A DNA stretch of 64,000 bases from Pholis gunnellus (lineage: Eukaryota; Chordata; Actinopteri; Perciformes; Pholidae), in NCBI GenBank assembly GCA_910591455.2, contig OU342811.1, positions 3,907,947-3,971,946 of the forward strand. Reading direction: 5' to 3'. Made by a program: the position numbers and the translations under genes. Shown piece by piece: positions 1-11,858 of this stretch. Within the stretch, counting starts at the first letter, position 1. The number at the start of each line of letters is the position of its first letter. The notes beneath the pieces were generated by a model, which did no database searches, was not told where the DNA came from, and saw only the letters and a program-made list of their open reading frames with translations.

Positions 1-222
1 CTAGATCAGCATCTGATTGATTGATTGATTTAACACATACAGCAAAAAAAGAAAACCTTGAAGTTTTACAAGTTGGAAAAAGTCAAAACAAACAACTCAG
101 TCAGTCACAATGTGGTGCTCATATCAATGCACTGCAGGTCAGACAGCCGGCTGAAGTTAGTTTGTCAGTCACCCATTGAACCACAATCTAACCCAGCAGA
201 GTCTGCATGGTGTTAAAGTCCC

Positions 223-480
223 TTTAAAGGAGCAGTGTGTAGGATTTAGCGGCGTCTAGCGGCCAAGCGTTTGGACCAGTTAGCCAGTGTTTGGTTTGTC
301 CGTTCTGGGCCACCGTAGAAACATGGCGATACAACATGGCGGACTCCGTGAAAAGGACCCGCTCGCTATGTAGATATGAAGGCCTCATTCTAAGCTAATG
401 AAAACACGTTGATTCTTAGTTTCAGGTGATTATACACTATTGAAAACATAGTCCTCCTAAATCCTACACTGGCCCTTTAA
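223..480. mobile_element. Short TIR element (MITE), about 258 bp
   Basis: The left end TTTAAAGGAGCAGTGTGTAG and the right end, read on the minus strand as TTTAAAGGGCCAGTGTAGG, are imperfect inverted repeats of about 27 bp ending in TAGGATTTAG. The interior includes CCGCCATGTTG- and ACGGACAAACC-type blocks that I remember from a very common percomorph repeat. It has no coding capacity. The edges are rich in TTAA, which would suit a TTAA-targeting (piggyBac-like) origin, but the target duplication is ambiguous because it overlaps the TIR. Confidence 0.75.
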
Positions 481-2690
481 ATGAGAACTTTAGTTTTTAA
501 GGAGAGTTCTGTGGAGGAACTATTTCTTGGCAGTCAACAGCTGGTTCATCCACCCTGTACGTATATCTGTGCTGTGTCGCCAACATACAGACAGTGAGTA
601 GGTTTTTGGTTTTGGTTTCTGGCGAAGACAAACCTGGCAACCTCGGCAAGATTCTCTGATGCTGCACACAGTCGCCGAGGCTGCTGTTGTTAGGATAATA
701 TCATTTTTTACATTTTTTGTAGTTGTGTTCTTACCCATTCACGCATTTTAAGCACTTGAACTTGAGCTGAATCTTGAACCCGCAAACACACTCGGGCACT
801 TAAGCTACCTCCACACACTCGCACACATCCCACCACACACACAGCCGATAAGCCCCCCCCCCTTTTGAAGTCTGACTGGATTCCGCGGCAGAGCAAAAAA
901 ATCCCATTATCAAAGAGAGGAGAGAAAGAAAGAGGAAATAAAATGAAATCCTTCTCCCGTCTGAGCTCCCTACTCTCACTCTCTACGTCCACAATCTGAG
1001 TCTCTGCTCTCACACGCAGAGACTCCGTGAAGGAATCCTGCTCATCAAGGACACTAGAGCCACTAGAGACAAGAGCACCACAACAGGAACACCCAACCTC
1101 CCCCCCCCCCCCCACACACACTCCGGCGTACTTAGTGAAGTATAATCTCCACAGAGAGCTGGGAGGAATGAGGAGGACACTGAAACGCAGAGCAGTGAAT
1201 AAATGATGGAGAGAACATGGTCGTAAGGTAAAGCGAGGACATGTGGAAGGAGGCGAGCAGAGCAGCAAGGAGCATCTGAAGGACTCTTCATTTAAATATA
1301 ATGAATGTGAGGATCAACCGTCCGATTGAGTGAAGGAGAAGAATGCAGCGATGGTGGATAATGATCAAACTCCTCAAAGCCTCCGCTGCCTCTCATGTCC
1401 TCCTCCTCTCATCCTCCTTTCATCAGAGGGAAACTCCCATCAACATCTTTAAATTCTTTATCATTTCTGTTCGCTTTCATTTAGGTTTTCACTTTTACAT
1501 CGCACAGCACAGTCCTGTCACCCTGGTCCAGCTCTTTAATCTCTCACTTAGTCAGTTGCTGTCTCTTCTTTCTTACTGATCCCATCGCTTTCAAATTGTC
1601 CGATCTCTTTTGTCTCTATCACTCCCTCCCTCATCTTTCTTTATGGAGAAGAGTCTGGCTGTTGAAATTTGTCAATTTAGTTTCCTTTCTCCTTGTTCGT
1701 TCATCTGCATTTCTATTTATTTATTTTTTTCCTATATTTAATTTGGTCAACTCCAAAGTAAAAGAACCGGTGATGACTTCTGACATTTTAATTACAAACA
1801 TGGCCAATGTGCAGAATCTGCATTGTTGCGGCTTCGTTTCAATACAACATGCAAACTTCTCATTTATCAAAAACTCCAACCGTCATTTACACTCCCATGA
1901 GCTTCTCTGTCTTCCATTAGGTGAAAGTAGAGCCTGTATTATTATTTAACAACGTTATAGATAGAGAGGGAGGACAAGAGTATACCACTAATTTTACTGT
2001 CACCAGACTGTCTGGCTGCTGGCTCTCAGTGATGTTCCAGGTTAGGTTTTCTTTCCTGACAACATGAACCAACACAGGGACTGAAACAAGCACATACTTA
2101 AACAAATATGAAGGTATTATGCTTCTCATCTGTTGTTTCTCTCTTCATGATCACTGTTGCCATCCAACAGACACTAACTCTTTAAAATGGGAGTTTTCTC
2201 CTTCAGATGTCTGTTAGTAAGTTGGACAGTATGCTGTTTTACAGCAAGAAGATCTCTCAATTAATAAGAAGTCAGGGAACAAATCAGTAATCAATCAGCC
2301 AGCCAGTCTCCTCTATTCAGATATCTATATGTACTCTTCCTACATCTGACTGGAAGAACTCATCACTCGCTGGGCTGTCATTGGGCTTGACTTCTGATGC
2401 AGCTGTTATGGAAGCATCACTTTTCTCCAGAAACTGTCCACCAAGATCCCAATTAAAGATGAGAAACAGATCTAACAGCTGCAGAATCATGCTTCATTTA
2501 TATACTGACTGAAGCTGTTATTTATTCTGGGGTGAACTCAAGCTCTCTGTGGCACAGTAACCTGAGCCCTACATAATAGGCACCGGATGTGATGACTCAG
2601 GGCAACAGATTCAGCCAGTGGTGATGTTTCAACTGTTGTGTATATTGAAAATACACAACTCCTCATTGTTTGTGCGCTTTCCTACAAATC
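481..2690. other. No gene seen; C homopolymers and unique sequence
   Basis: There are C runs at 853-862 and 1100-1113. Minus-strand frames over 708-1291 are open for up to 186 codons but give a low-complexity, Cys/Ser/Val-rich product with no recognisable domain. I regard them as chance. The rest is AT-rich non-repetitive sequence without a convincing exon. Confidence 0.5.
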
Positions 2691-2694
2691 TCAG

Positions 2695-3060
2695 CAACAC
2701 TTCCGTTCGTTACAGGCATACCATCTTTTTAAAATCAACTTCCGTCTTCACAGGAAACTCAGTTGGGTTTAGCCAACAGAAATACTTCGTTGGGTTGAGG
2801 AAAAGATGTAACTGTTTGGGTTGAAATGACCACGGAAGTGCTGTTTCTGAAGTACGCAAGTCGCGTGACGAATAAATCTCGTTGCCTTCTCGTTTCACAT
2901 GAGGAACAAACAGCGGTTGATGGGACCTCCACTCCCGACGTGTGTGTGCTTTTGTGGTCTTTATACTTTCTTCTTCATGTTTATTTGGATAAAATACATC
3001 TAATTTTGTGGGATATCTACGGGTTTACCATCCATTTCTTTTTCTCTGTATAGCTATGGA
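2695..3060 (+). repeat. Dispersed repeat family B, copy 1
   Basis: This segment aligns by eye with 14880-15230. Shared landmarks in order are a CATAC-rich start, CTTCACAGGAAAC, GTTTGGGTTRAAAT, GGAAGT, AAATCTCGTTGCC/CCTCTCGTTTC, CAGCGGTTG/CAGCTGTTTG, TTTTGNGGTCTT and a TTACATGGATAA/TTATTTGGATAA block. No long open frame and no clear terminal repeats are visible, so the class is unknown. It is a repeat type I remember as abundant in percomorph genomes. Confidence 0.65.
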
Positions 3061-3711
3061 AGCTGGATGAGACTTAGCAACCCACTTAAGAGTTTTAATA
3101 TTCTCGAGTGGGAAATTAACGTATTTTACGTTGTAGACAAATCATTAAAACCTCTTATGCTTGAGTTAACCACAGACCTTATTCAGGCATCTAACCAAAA
3201 ACCCATTAAAACGTTAAGAAGACGTACACCCCTGACCCCAAAACTGAGCTTGTAAAATGATATTTGTTATTTACTCTGTAATCTGGTCAGTGTGTCAGTT
3301 TGTAATCAGCCAGTAACTCATTAGGCGTGTTGGTAAGTCAGTCTATTAAAAAGTCATCTAAAAGTAATCAGTATCTCACACGAAGTCAGGGAGTCAATTA
3401 AATAATTATCTGGTCAGCTAGGCAATAGAAGTCAGTCAGTCAGTCGGCCAACATTGCATTTTGTCAGTAAGATAGAGAGGTTTTGTCATTGAGAAGCCCA
3501 AAGACATTTTCAGTAATCATTGTCCGCCACAAATACAAAAAGAGTTATTATGATAACGGATAATTATCTCTGGCATCAGCCCTCTTATAAAAGACAAAAA
3601 CACACACTTATCCTACTGATTGACCTGGAGTGGACCTCTTGGCTGACATTTGTTGTAACTGTGTTCTGCAGTAATCAGACAGAGAATACAGAGGGAGAGC
3701 AGGAGAGGTTG

Positions 3712-3750
<39 letters not shown>

Positions 3751-4299
3751 GAGATGGAGACAAAAAGTACAGAAGAGAGAGAGCGGTACAAAGAAGAAGG
3801 CGAGCTGAGGATTGAACGGTGTGATTGAGGCAAAGTGGCTGCTGGTTGCAAAATGTCATGACAAGAGTATGTGGAGTGTTGTTAACTGCTGGCTAACCGC
3901 CAGTTAGTCGTCGTAGAAACACTCGTGCTTATAACTGTGAAGGACTCCCATTTATAGTCAAGGAGAGCTCTCTCTGCCTCTCTCTCTCTCTCATTTTGAG
4001 TGAAATTGTGTTTGCTTATCGTTTTTTGCTGCATTTTCACGGAGAAATTGAAATACTCAAAGATAGAAAAATTAAAACACGGCCAATCATTTTGAACTAA
4101 ATCATACTGATATTATGCTGCTAATTGTTCTCAGTCATAATCCAAGACAGAACAACCAGCACAAAGGAACCGGTCAGTAAATATCACATTAATAGGCCTT
4201 TAAATGAGTAATTCCATCGTTAAGTCTTTAATTTAAGCCATAATTAGTTTGAGAGCTTTGGTCTATTAAGGCACCAGCAGATCAAATGTATTTCAGTAG
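3061..4299. other. No gene seen; degenerate GTCAGT repeats and one CA array
   Basis: Between about 3285 and 3460 the word GTCAGT and relatives recur, with a perfect short run at 3431-3445. Similar scattered CAGT/CAGCCAG words occur at 100-180 and 2280-2310. (CA)18 lies at 3713-3748, and a short CT-rich stretch at about 3967-3992. No exon is recognisable. Confidence 0.5.
3713..3748. repeat. (CA)18 microsatellite
   Basis: Uninterrupted CA dinucleotide run. Frames crossing it give Thr-His or Cys-Val runs that are not real proteins. Confidence 0.97.
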
Positions 4300-4560
4300 G
4301 ACATGCATACGGTCTCTTTTCAAACTACACTTTAATGTAGGTTTAGTTTTGAGGTTTACGAAACACAAGGACTGGATTCGGTTTAGGCAACAGAAGTACT
4401 TGGTAAGGTTTACTGATGTAACAAAACTACTTAGTTATGTTTACTTACGCAGGCGCTAGGCGATAAGGACAGAAGTTACGTAACAAAACTAGGTAACACA
4501 AGTCAACAATGACTTGGTTTGGAGAACACAAACTCATGTTTGGTAACCCAGCTATGCATC
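4300..4560 (+). repeat. Weak third copy of family B
   Basis: The block CATGCATACGG, followed by a TTTAGGCAACAGAAGTACTTGG stretch, GAAGTTACGTAACAAAAC and AACACAAACTCATG, resembles the 5' half of family B in strongly diverged form. The end points are uncertain. Confidence 0.35.
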
Positions 4561-5479
4561 TTGCCTTAACTCGTTCAACCAAAGTTCAAACTCCTGAAAA
4601 ATAAAAAAAGCTTTCTGAAAATGCAATGAGTTCAACTTCCAGTAAAGGAAACCGTCTATGTATTCAGTTCTGTCTTTGCTGTACATTTCTATAGATTTGA
4701 TTCAATGCAAGATGTGTATTATCTAGCAGTTCCCAAAGTCTAATGTTATATCATCACTATACCAACATGTATTATAATAAGATACTGGGCCTAAACTAAA
4801 GGTAAACTGAGGAGGCTGAACACTGAACTGTGGCAAATCAAAGAGAAACAAGTACTAGTTTAGTATGTGGTCACTAAATGGAACAAAACATAACAAATGA
4901 CATGAATTAAACAATATCTACTTCTCAAGCTGCAGACTGGGAGTCCCACAGCTTGGTTCGTATGGAGCTAAATGAGGTCTGACTCTCTTGGAAATGAATC
5001 AGGCAATGTTTTGCTTGCAGGGCAGTGATAAGGCAGACAAATCACCTGTTTCTCACGTCCCCACAAATGTTTGGGCCAGTGTTCTCCACAGGTCTGTGTG
5101 TCTGAAGTCCATTAGAAATGCATCGAGGAGAGCGACACTCAGCACTTCACCATGATTGTATTGATTTCCTGAGCGGGCAGCTCGGACTAATATCTGATGC
5201 TGTTAATGGTTTTTAAATATTCATGATGGTTATCACTTTACACACTTTACGGAGCTGTTGGGATACACACTTACCAATGGAGAGGTTCAAGGCATGCACA
5301 ATGAACATTCTAAAAGGATCATTGTAGTCTTGGTACTACATCTGTCCATGTTTTAAATATCTAATTGATTCTACAGTTTGTATGCATGTCATATTTAGAA
5401 AGTGAAATGATACACATGAATAGGAACTGTCTGTTTTAACCCTTTACATGCACATTTGTACTCTCCAGGAGAAGAATCT

Positions 5480-5885
5480 AGCCACACTAGCGCCCCTGTG
5501 AGGCTATGTAGCTTTAAGCTAAATCCTAATGCATGGATGCTAACACGCTCACAAAGACAACCTACACAAGCATGCTAACAATTCAAACTGTTGATGGTGA
5601 CAAATGAGCAGCTAAGGGATCAGCCACGTGACTACAATTCACTCTGACAGGGATGTAAATGTCTGTGCCTAATGGCACGGACATCTTTCCAACAGGTCTT
5701 GAGATATTTTCCTCTAAACCACAAATTTCTTCATTGTGGTGCTAGAAAAATCAGTGGATTGCCAAAGGCAACAGCATTCCTCGTCTGGACAGCATGAATG
5801 TCTCTATCCAATTTGCAGGCAATCCGTTTATTAGTTTTGGAGATATTTCAGTCGTGAAAAAACAAGCCGAGATTGCTACCCATAT
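5480..5885. repeat. Dispersed repeat, probably a LINE 3'-region remnant
   Basis: The words GAATGTCTCTATCCAATTTG, GGCAATCCGTTTATTAG, TTTTGGAGATATTTCAGTC and CATTGTGGTGCTAGA, in that order, match a very common teleost repeat whose consensus I remember (AATTTCATGGCAATCCATCC, TTGAGATATTTCAGTC, ATGGTGGCGCTAGA). There is no open frame. The attribution to a non-LTR retrotransposon tail is from memory and tentative. Confidence 0.6.
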
Positions 5886-8800
5886 GCTTCCAGCTGCTAG
5901 TTGCTTGAACTGAAGCATTGGTTGTTCACTTGTTTAAATGTTGTCACAGAGTAAACTACACAAGCGTGTGGTGCTGAACCCTCCACATTTACTGTTTTAA
6001 CTCAAACGAGCCTATAAAGAACAAAACAACTTCACCAGTCAACTGCAGCCAGGAGCTTTAATAAGGTGAGGGGTTTTAACACGGTGAACCGTATTGTATA
6101 CACTACGCTCCTCTTTGCACTGACAAAAGGTTTGTGATAACACAACTCCTGATTTGACTTTGATTCACTCAATTTGCCTTTTTACTATCACATCCAGCAG
6201 CATCATCATGAACAACAGATCTTACAGACAGAGAAGAGATATTCCCCCAAAGCTTTCCTTTCCTTGAAATATTTAATCCCATTTGGTGAAGACTTGAGTG
6301 GGTAATTGATTTTCTTCAGATCTTATTAGTTAAAAGTTGACAGGTTTTCAATGGATAGCTGCGTGTCCACTGGCTGAGCCGACATGGCTGAAAACTCCAT
6401 GTTTGAAGGATTATGAATTCAATCTAAACTTTCATAGATGTGTGGTTGTATAAACCACAGACTGAATATAGAACTATGGATGTGGCATCTCTGACATCAA
6501 TCCCAGCTTTCTGAACGGTGGTTTTTAATCTTCTTCAAACTTTTGAAATTCAAACTTTTTAGCATTTCAAGAAACAAACTGAGGGAATTTCTGTATATTG
6601 AAAATACTGGTAACAAAGGTTAGAATATTGTTACCTTAGTTCTACAAGCAGAGGAGGAGCCTTCTAATAGACTCTATGGGTAGAACGTTCCTCCAATCAT
6701 GAGCAAGTATTCGCCGACTAAAAAGGCCAATAACGACGTACCTCCCGACAAACCTACGGACATTATATTATAGAAGGCAGCACATCCTGCTGCCAAGCTA
6801 TCATACACGCCTGTCAACGGGAGGCATAGAAGCAGCAGGGCCCACTTGATAAAAAGATGAACCCTTAGCATATCGACCTAGGGTTATATATGCTCACACA
6901 GACTTTAGTGGAATCTATGGGTACAGTGGGTGGAACCCAATGGATGCATGGCCTGCCCCAACATAACATTGACCCAACTACGCTGATCAGATTAAAGGAT
7001 GAAAGGTTTGCCACCGCAGCCAGTGACATTGTGCGGACTTGCCTTCCTTTTGGGGATAAAATGCAAGTCCCAATGACGTTAATCAAGACGTTTTGTGATG
7101 AGAACTTGGTTTGAAGTTAGGTTAAGGTTAGGTTTAGGCTAAGCTTTGGGTAAGGGTTAGGCTGTCTCCAGGTAACAAATGTAAGTAATTGTAGTCTTCT
7201 AAAGTGATGGAATGCAAATGAGCGTGTGTCAGTGTTTTGAACGAAATTTGAGACAAAATAAAAAGGAAAACTACGTTTTTTATTTTATTTTATTTTTTTT
7301 ACATGGTTTGATGTCCTGACTGAGCTATTTGCAGCTGCCGCTTGACTTGATGATGGTGATGACAAATTTGTTCACGGTAACCATAGAAACCATAATATCA
7401 ACTGCAATAATAATATTTATCTATCAATATACATTTTATTTACAGAGGTTTATTTACGTTAGGATACTGCCAAATGCTCTACATGATGAATGATGTCATA
7501 GTACGAACCATCTGTTCTTTAACTGTTCCCGTGTCATGTGATTCGAGTAGGTGGACATTAGTAATCTGCTTGTCTAATGGATTTATGCTTTTCTGCCACC
7601 CATATAATGTAATCCAATACAAACACACCATCTGCTTTTCATTGTAAGACATTATCTTGTTTTGTTCTTCCTCCATATGTTCAGATTGTATTCACTGTAA
7701 ATGTGGAGGTGGGATGTTTGAAGCCCGGAGGCTGGACTTTACCGGGTTCTCACTGTTAAAGCTCAGCTCCATCTCATTGTTCTGGCCACGTAATGCTGCA
7801 ACAATCTGCCAGCAGAGAGTCACATTCCTGTAACCTCTCTTTTATCTGGGGAAGTCTGCTGCTCTAACCGCGGGGCATCTCTTTTTCCTGTCGCACCGGG
7901 GCCACTCATCGGATCCTGACAGCGTTATATTCTCTGTGTCAGGTTGTTCTTAGTGCTCTTAGACATTTATCATCTCACTATGCTCACAGAGCGACCCGGA
8001 GACACTTGTCACAGCTGGAAGCGCACTTATTGCTCCCGCAGCAACTGTCACTTGTACAATGTGCTGCATCAGCCACAAGAACACAAATTACATTGTCAGT
8101 TACCTGAGTTTCTGTTGTTGTTGTTGTGTATAATCCAAACAACTAAATCTGAGCATCATTACCCAAACAAATGAAATGCCGGAAATATCTCAGATGCTGC
8201 TTGTGAACATGCTGGTGGGATATTACAACTTGTCACATAAAGCATCTTTTTAATCGTCTAGGCAATTTCATCAGCCAAGGACTGAAGTGTAATATGCTCC
8301 ATGAAGTAGCATCATTGCATTTAATCTTCTTCTCTGGGAGTTTTGTGTCGAGGTGTCACCGTTTTGAAAAGGTGAATCATTTTCATTGATCTCATTTTAA
8401 GAAACACAATTCATACTCATTTCTGTTGAGAACTGACAATATCCTTGATTGCTCTTTCTTCCACAGGGTTTTATTCAATAGAGGTGACATTGGCATCCAA
8501 CAGCAGGGACCCAGTGGCGCATTAATCTCAAGAAAAGAGGAAAACACTGAGGGATGGACCGGGCAGCTCCGTCAGAATTAACAGGAAATAGTATTAAAGC
8601 TTTTTAAACAAACAGTCCAATGGCTAAAAAAAAGAAATATGAGACGGCACTGTTGGCTACTAATGCTAACACAAAGGTCGAGTGTTTTGATCCAGGGAGA
8701 AATATCTCAAATTTGTCGTCACATTTGATTCTGATAACAAACCATGCTGCTGCCAGAACGTAGTAGTTCATTATCTGAGTAGCCAATTCTGCTACTCAAA

Positions 8801-9540
8801 CTCTGCGTTAGACCATAAGTCCTAGTTTTGACTTTTTAGTAATTTCAGCCTCTCTGTTGTTTTAGCTTTCTGCATCTTCTGTTCAGTCCTCACTTTCCTT
8901 TGTGCTGCATTTGAGAAGTCTGTAGAAACTAATCTCCCCTTCTCGTCTTCTGTGTCTCTGGGTCCCTCCCCCAGCCACATGTCAGCATCTCAATATGTTG
9001 ACTGAATATACATGTGAATATGTTGATGTTAGCTTTTAGTTAGAGGGCTGCAATTTAATAATAGCCCAATAAATTCAATTCAATTCCAGATAATGGCTTG
9101 AAAAGACAAAATTCTGAAATGAGTTATCTATTGTATAAGAAACATTTTACATGCTTTACAAAAGTGCTATAGTTGTTTGTGACATGTCGCCTAAATAGAC
9201 AAAGAATGTATTTAGTTTGAATCCTATTTAACTAGTACTGATGCTGTTTGTAGTGCATGATACAAGAACATCTGATGATGGAGGCGATTGTTTTGTCAGC
9301 TACTGATTCCAAGCTCACCAATGAGCTGTCAAGCTCGACACAATGTTTTCCATTTGTCTCTCTCACACTTGTCTCTCTGTTCTGTTCCTTGTTGCCTCCT
9401 CTCCCGTTTCTCTTTTCCTGTCTTCAGTTATTCAGTTATTACACAAAAAAATGATCTTTCTTTCTCTCTCTTTGAGAGTGTGCAGTGTCACACACTCATG
9501 GTTTAATTAACAATCCCCTCTTTTGACACAGTGCATTTGG
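5886..9540. other. No gene seen
   Basis: Mostly unique AT-rich sequence. A degenerate telomere-like stretch of TTAGG words runs from 7113 to 7163. The stretch 6890-7100 has an open frame of 74 codons with no recognisable domain. No splice-bounded exon was convincing. Confidence 0.45.
7113..7163 (+). repeat. Degenerate TTAGG-rich stretch
   Basis: AGGTTAAGGTTAGG, TTTAGGC, TAAGGGTTAGG and similar words are packed into about 50 bp. None is a perfect (TTAGGG)n array. Similar words are common in ordinary teleost dispersed repeats, so this is probably not a true interstitial telomere. Confidence 0.45.
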
Positions 9541-10465
9541 CTCACCCAATGGGCGATGCCACACACACACACACACACACTCACACAACCGTTAACACAC
9601 ACATAGAGCAGATGGCTACTCTCCTGGATGCTTAGCATGCTATCGCTGCTTTAGTATCAAAACACAGACATTCAACATGTTCAAGATAATAACACAGCTA
9701 CTGATGACAAGCAAGATCAGATTATACACAGACACACACACACACATTGATATCAGTGTGCACACTCAAAACGACAAACAAACACCCAGTTATCTAGTTG
9801 CTCCCTAATTAAGAGTACTTGGTTATCATCATGGGGACCGGGGACAGCTGCTGGCTTTAAAACTACAGCCAGGTGTGCTTGTGTGTGTGTGTGTGTTTAT
9901 TCTAAATAAACTTGTTGACATACCAGCCCCATGAACCAGCGGATGAAAATAAATCTACCTGCCTTTCCTCTCCAAGCCAGAGCTGCAAACAAAGTGCAGC
10001 AATTTGAACGGATCTGAAAAGAGTCGGGTAGCAGCGGCCAGAGCAGCAGAGCGGCCATGTTGGACGACAGACAACTGGACGAGAATGAGAGCAGAGCGAG
10101 ATGACCGCTGACCACACAATGTGCCTCTGTGGTCAGAGGCTTCAATAGAGTTGGATAGAAGGTCAGAACGACGGTAAGCAAAGCAGCTCTTTTTATGCCA
10201 CAGGGGAGGATTTTCACAAGCCTTCATTCACAATTTTCCTGCATCAAGATCATTGTGGGTGGAAGAGAAACGATAATGGAGCCTGGTGAGGGGGACGAAT
10301 ATCAGAAACAATACCTAAGTATATCCAAGATTAATGTCGTGAATTTACAGGAACAAACTCAGAAATTAACAAGAAAAACGTATTATTATATTATAAAGTC
10401 ATGGATTTAAAGAAAGAAAAAGAAAAACAGAAATTATCTGAGATTAAAGACATAGAGTTATGGTT
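9541..10465. other. No gene seen; CA/TG-rich patches
   Basis: Short CA runs lie at 9561-9580 and near 9730-9746, and a TG run at 9880-9896. A minus-strand frame over 9897-10217 is open for 106 codons, but the protein has no recognisable domain and overlaps two other open frames. I do not call it a gene. Confidence 0.45.
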
Positions 10466-10468
10466 AGT

Positions 10469-10568
10469 GAATTTGTATAGCGCCTCTCTAGTCCTCCGAC
10501 CACTCAAAGAGCCTTACACTACACGTCATCATTCATCCATTCATACACCGATGGCAGGCTTGATGAGT
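10469..10568 (-). repeat. SINE fragment (tail half), copy 1 of 3
   Basis: On the minus strand it ends in GGCGCTATACAAATT after CTTTGAGTGGTCGGAGGAC. That is the body and LINE-type tail of the SINE seen more fully at 42472-42795. The tRNA-derived head is missing, as expected for a 5'-truncated or decayed copy. The GCGCT...CTATATAAAT tail is the type shared with L2-clade LINEs such as UnaL2. Confidence 0.7.
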
Positions 10569-11383
10569 TCAGAGATCAGCCATGCATTTGTATGGCACTG
10601 AGGCATTTAGAGTCTCAGAGAATCTCAGAGTATTTTCTTGCAAAACTACGGCTTTATAATCTCGGAGATTCTCAATATTTTATCTATTTTTCTGGTAATA
10701 CCCCCGACCTTCCATCGGCTCTGTCATTTATTAACGTTTTCACTTCATATGGTCCTAATACGGCATCGAGGCATTCACTCATCAAGTTGCAGCACAAGTA
10801 TGAAATGTGACTTTTAGACCCTGCGTTACAATACAGTGACATGACATGGAAAGTGTGATTTGCTGATGATATCTAATATCTGTATCATCACCCACTGATT
10901 CTGGACACAGACTGTGTTCTGCCATGATGAATTCATTCTGTGACTGATTCAGGGAATCACAACAGATTATGAAGCACTGATGTAGAAAGCACAGAAAAGC
11001 TCAGCATCTATTTTGCATATTATTATTGAGTTAGTTTTGTTTATCTTTGCCTCCCAACCTCCTTACACAAGCCTATTAACTAACACTTGACCAAACATGT
11101 ACAACTTGACTTTTCCGATCTAATTGGCCCGCAAAGCATCACATGTGATGCTAAACATCTGTTGTTGGGAAGATGGAATGCAGAATTTTTCCACCTCGTT
11201 GGAGTAAAACATCCCTCTGGAAGAAAGGCCCAGACCAAGCTGAGAGTGAATCAGTGCTTTACAGGAAGCTCAACATGCAACATAAAGTATGTCATATAAA
11301 AAAAAGCAACACCCGCACCTTCAAGAGGATTGATGGGAAGACATTTGATATACATTACAGCAGTTTGGAAATGAACTTTTCAT

Positions 11384-11600
11384 TTGTTCATTATAATTTA
11401 CAGCCGTTGTTTTTGCAGTGTTCATTGCAGGGCTATTTAGGTCCGCTGCTTTTAATTGATCATTCTGCAGCCAATTTAGGGCCGCTGACTTTGGTAGTTA
11501 ATTTTAAAAGTAATTTCAAAGCGTCGCTTTTAGCTGTTCATCTTAGAAGCAATTCAGGACCACTGATGGTGGAGAGTCTATTTAGTGACGCTGCTGATTA
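11384..11600 (+). repeat. Decayed tandem repeat, 38-41 bp period, about 5 units
   Basis: Units begin near 11384, 11419, 11457, 11498 and 11535. The shared plan is TGTTCATT, then an AGCAATTTAGG-like core, then a GNCCGCTG word and a TTTT-rich end. Examples are ATTTAGGTCCGCTGC at 11434, AATTTAGGGCCGCTGAC at 11473 and AATTCAGGACCACTGA at 11550. Identity between units is low, so this is an old array. The frame 11173-11601 is open across it and shows a matching amino-acid period (LGPL words), but no known protein is recognised. Confidence 0.6.
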
Positions 11601-11639
11601 ATTGAGTGGAACAGAGGAGGCAGGAGACTGGAACTGGGT

Positions 11640-11858
11640 TCCTAATCGCATACTTTCTCTTTTTTACTTTTAGTACACACTGCAGCTGCACTTGCAAAGT
11701 ACACACTATTGCATACAGTTTGCTATGAATTGGGACACACTATTTCCTCATAACATGGCACCTTTTGCTCATATATCTGCTTGTGGGTCAGAAAATCATG
11801 CTGGCTTGCCTACTGCATGTATTGTTACATACTTAGTCTTTTCATAGCGTACTTATAT
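11640..11858. repeat. Remnant of a dispersed short element abutting the hAT element
   Basis: Words such as ATCGCATACTTTCT, GTACACACT, TGAATTGGGACACAC and CATAGCGTACTTA match a widespread teleost repeat I remember as GGGAC...AATTCGCATACT...AGTAC. The ZMYM1-like hAT element starts immediately at 11859, so one repeat may have landed in the other. Confidence 0.4.

Noticed and set aside
708..1291. Minus-strand frames of 186 and 93 codons, protein-like beginning
   Set aside because: Low-complexity Val/Cys/Gly-rich sequence crossing C runs; two frames are open at once and no domain is recognised.
7113..7163. Interstitial telomere repeat
   Set aside because: No perfect TTAGGG array; similar TTAGG words recur in ordinary dispersed repeats here.
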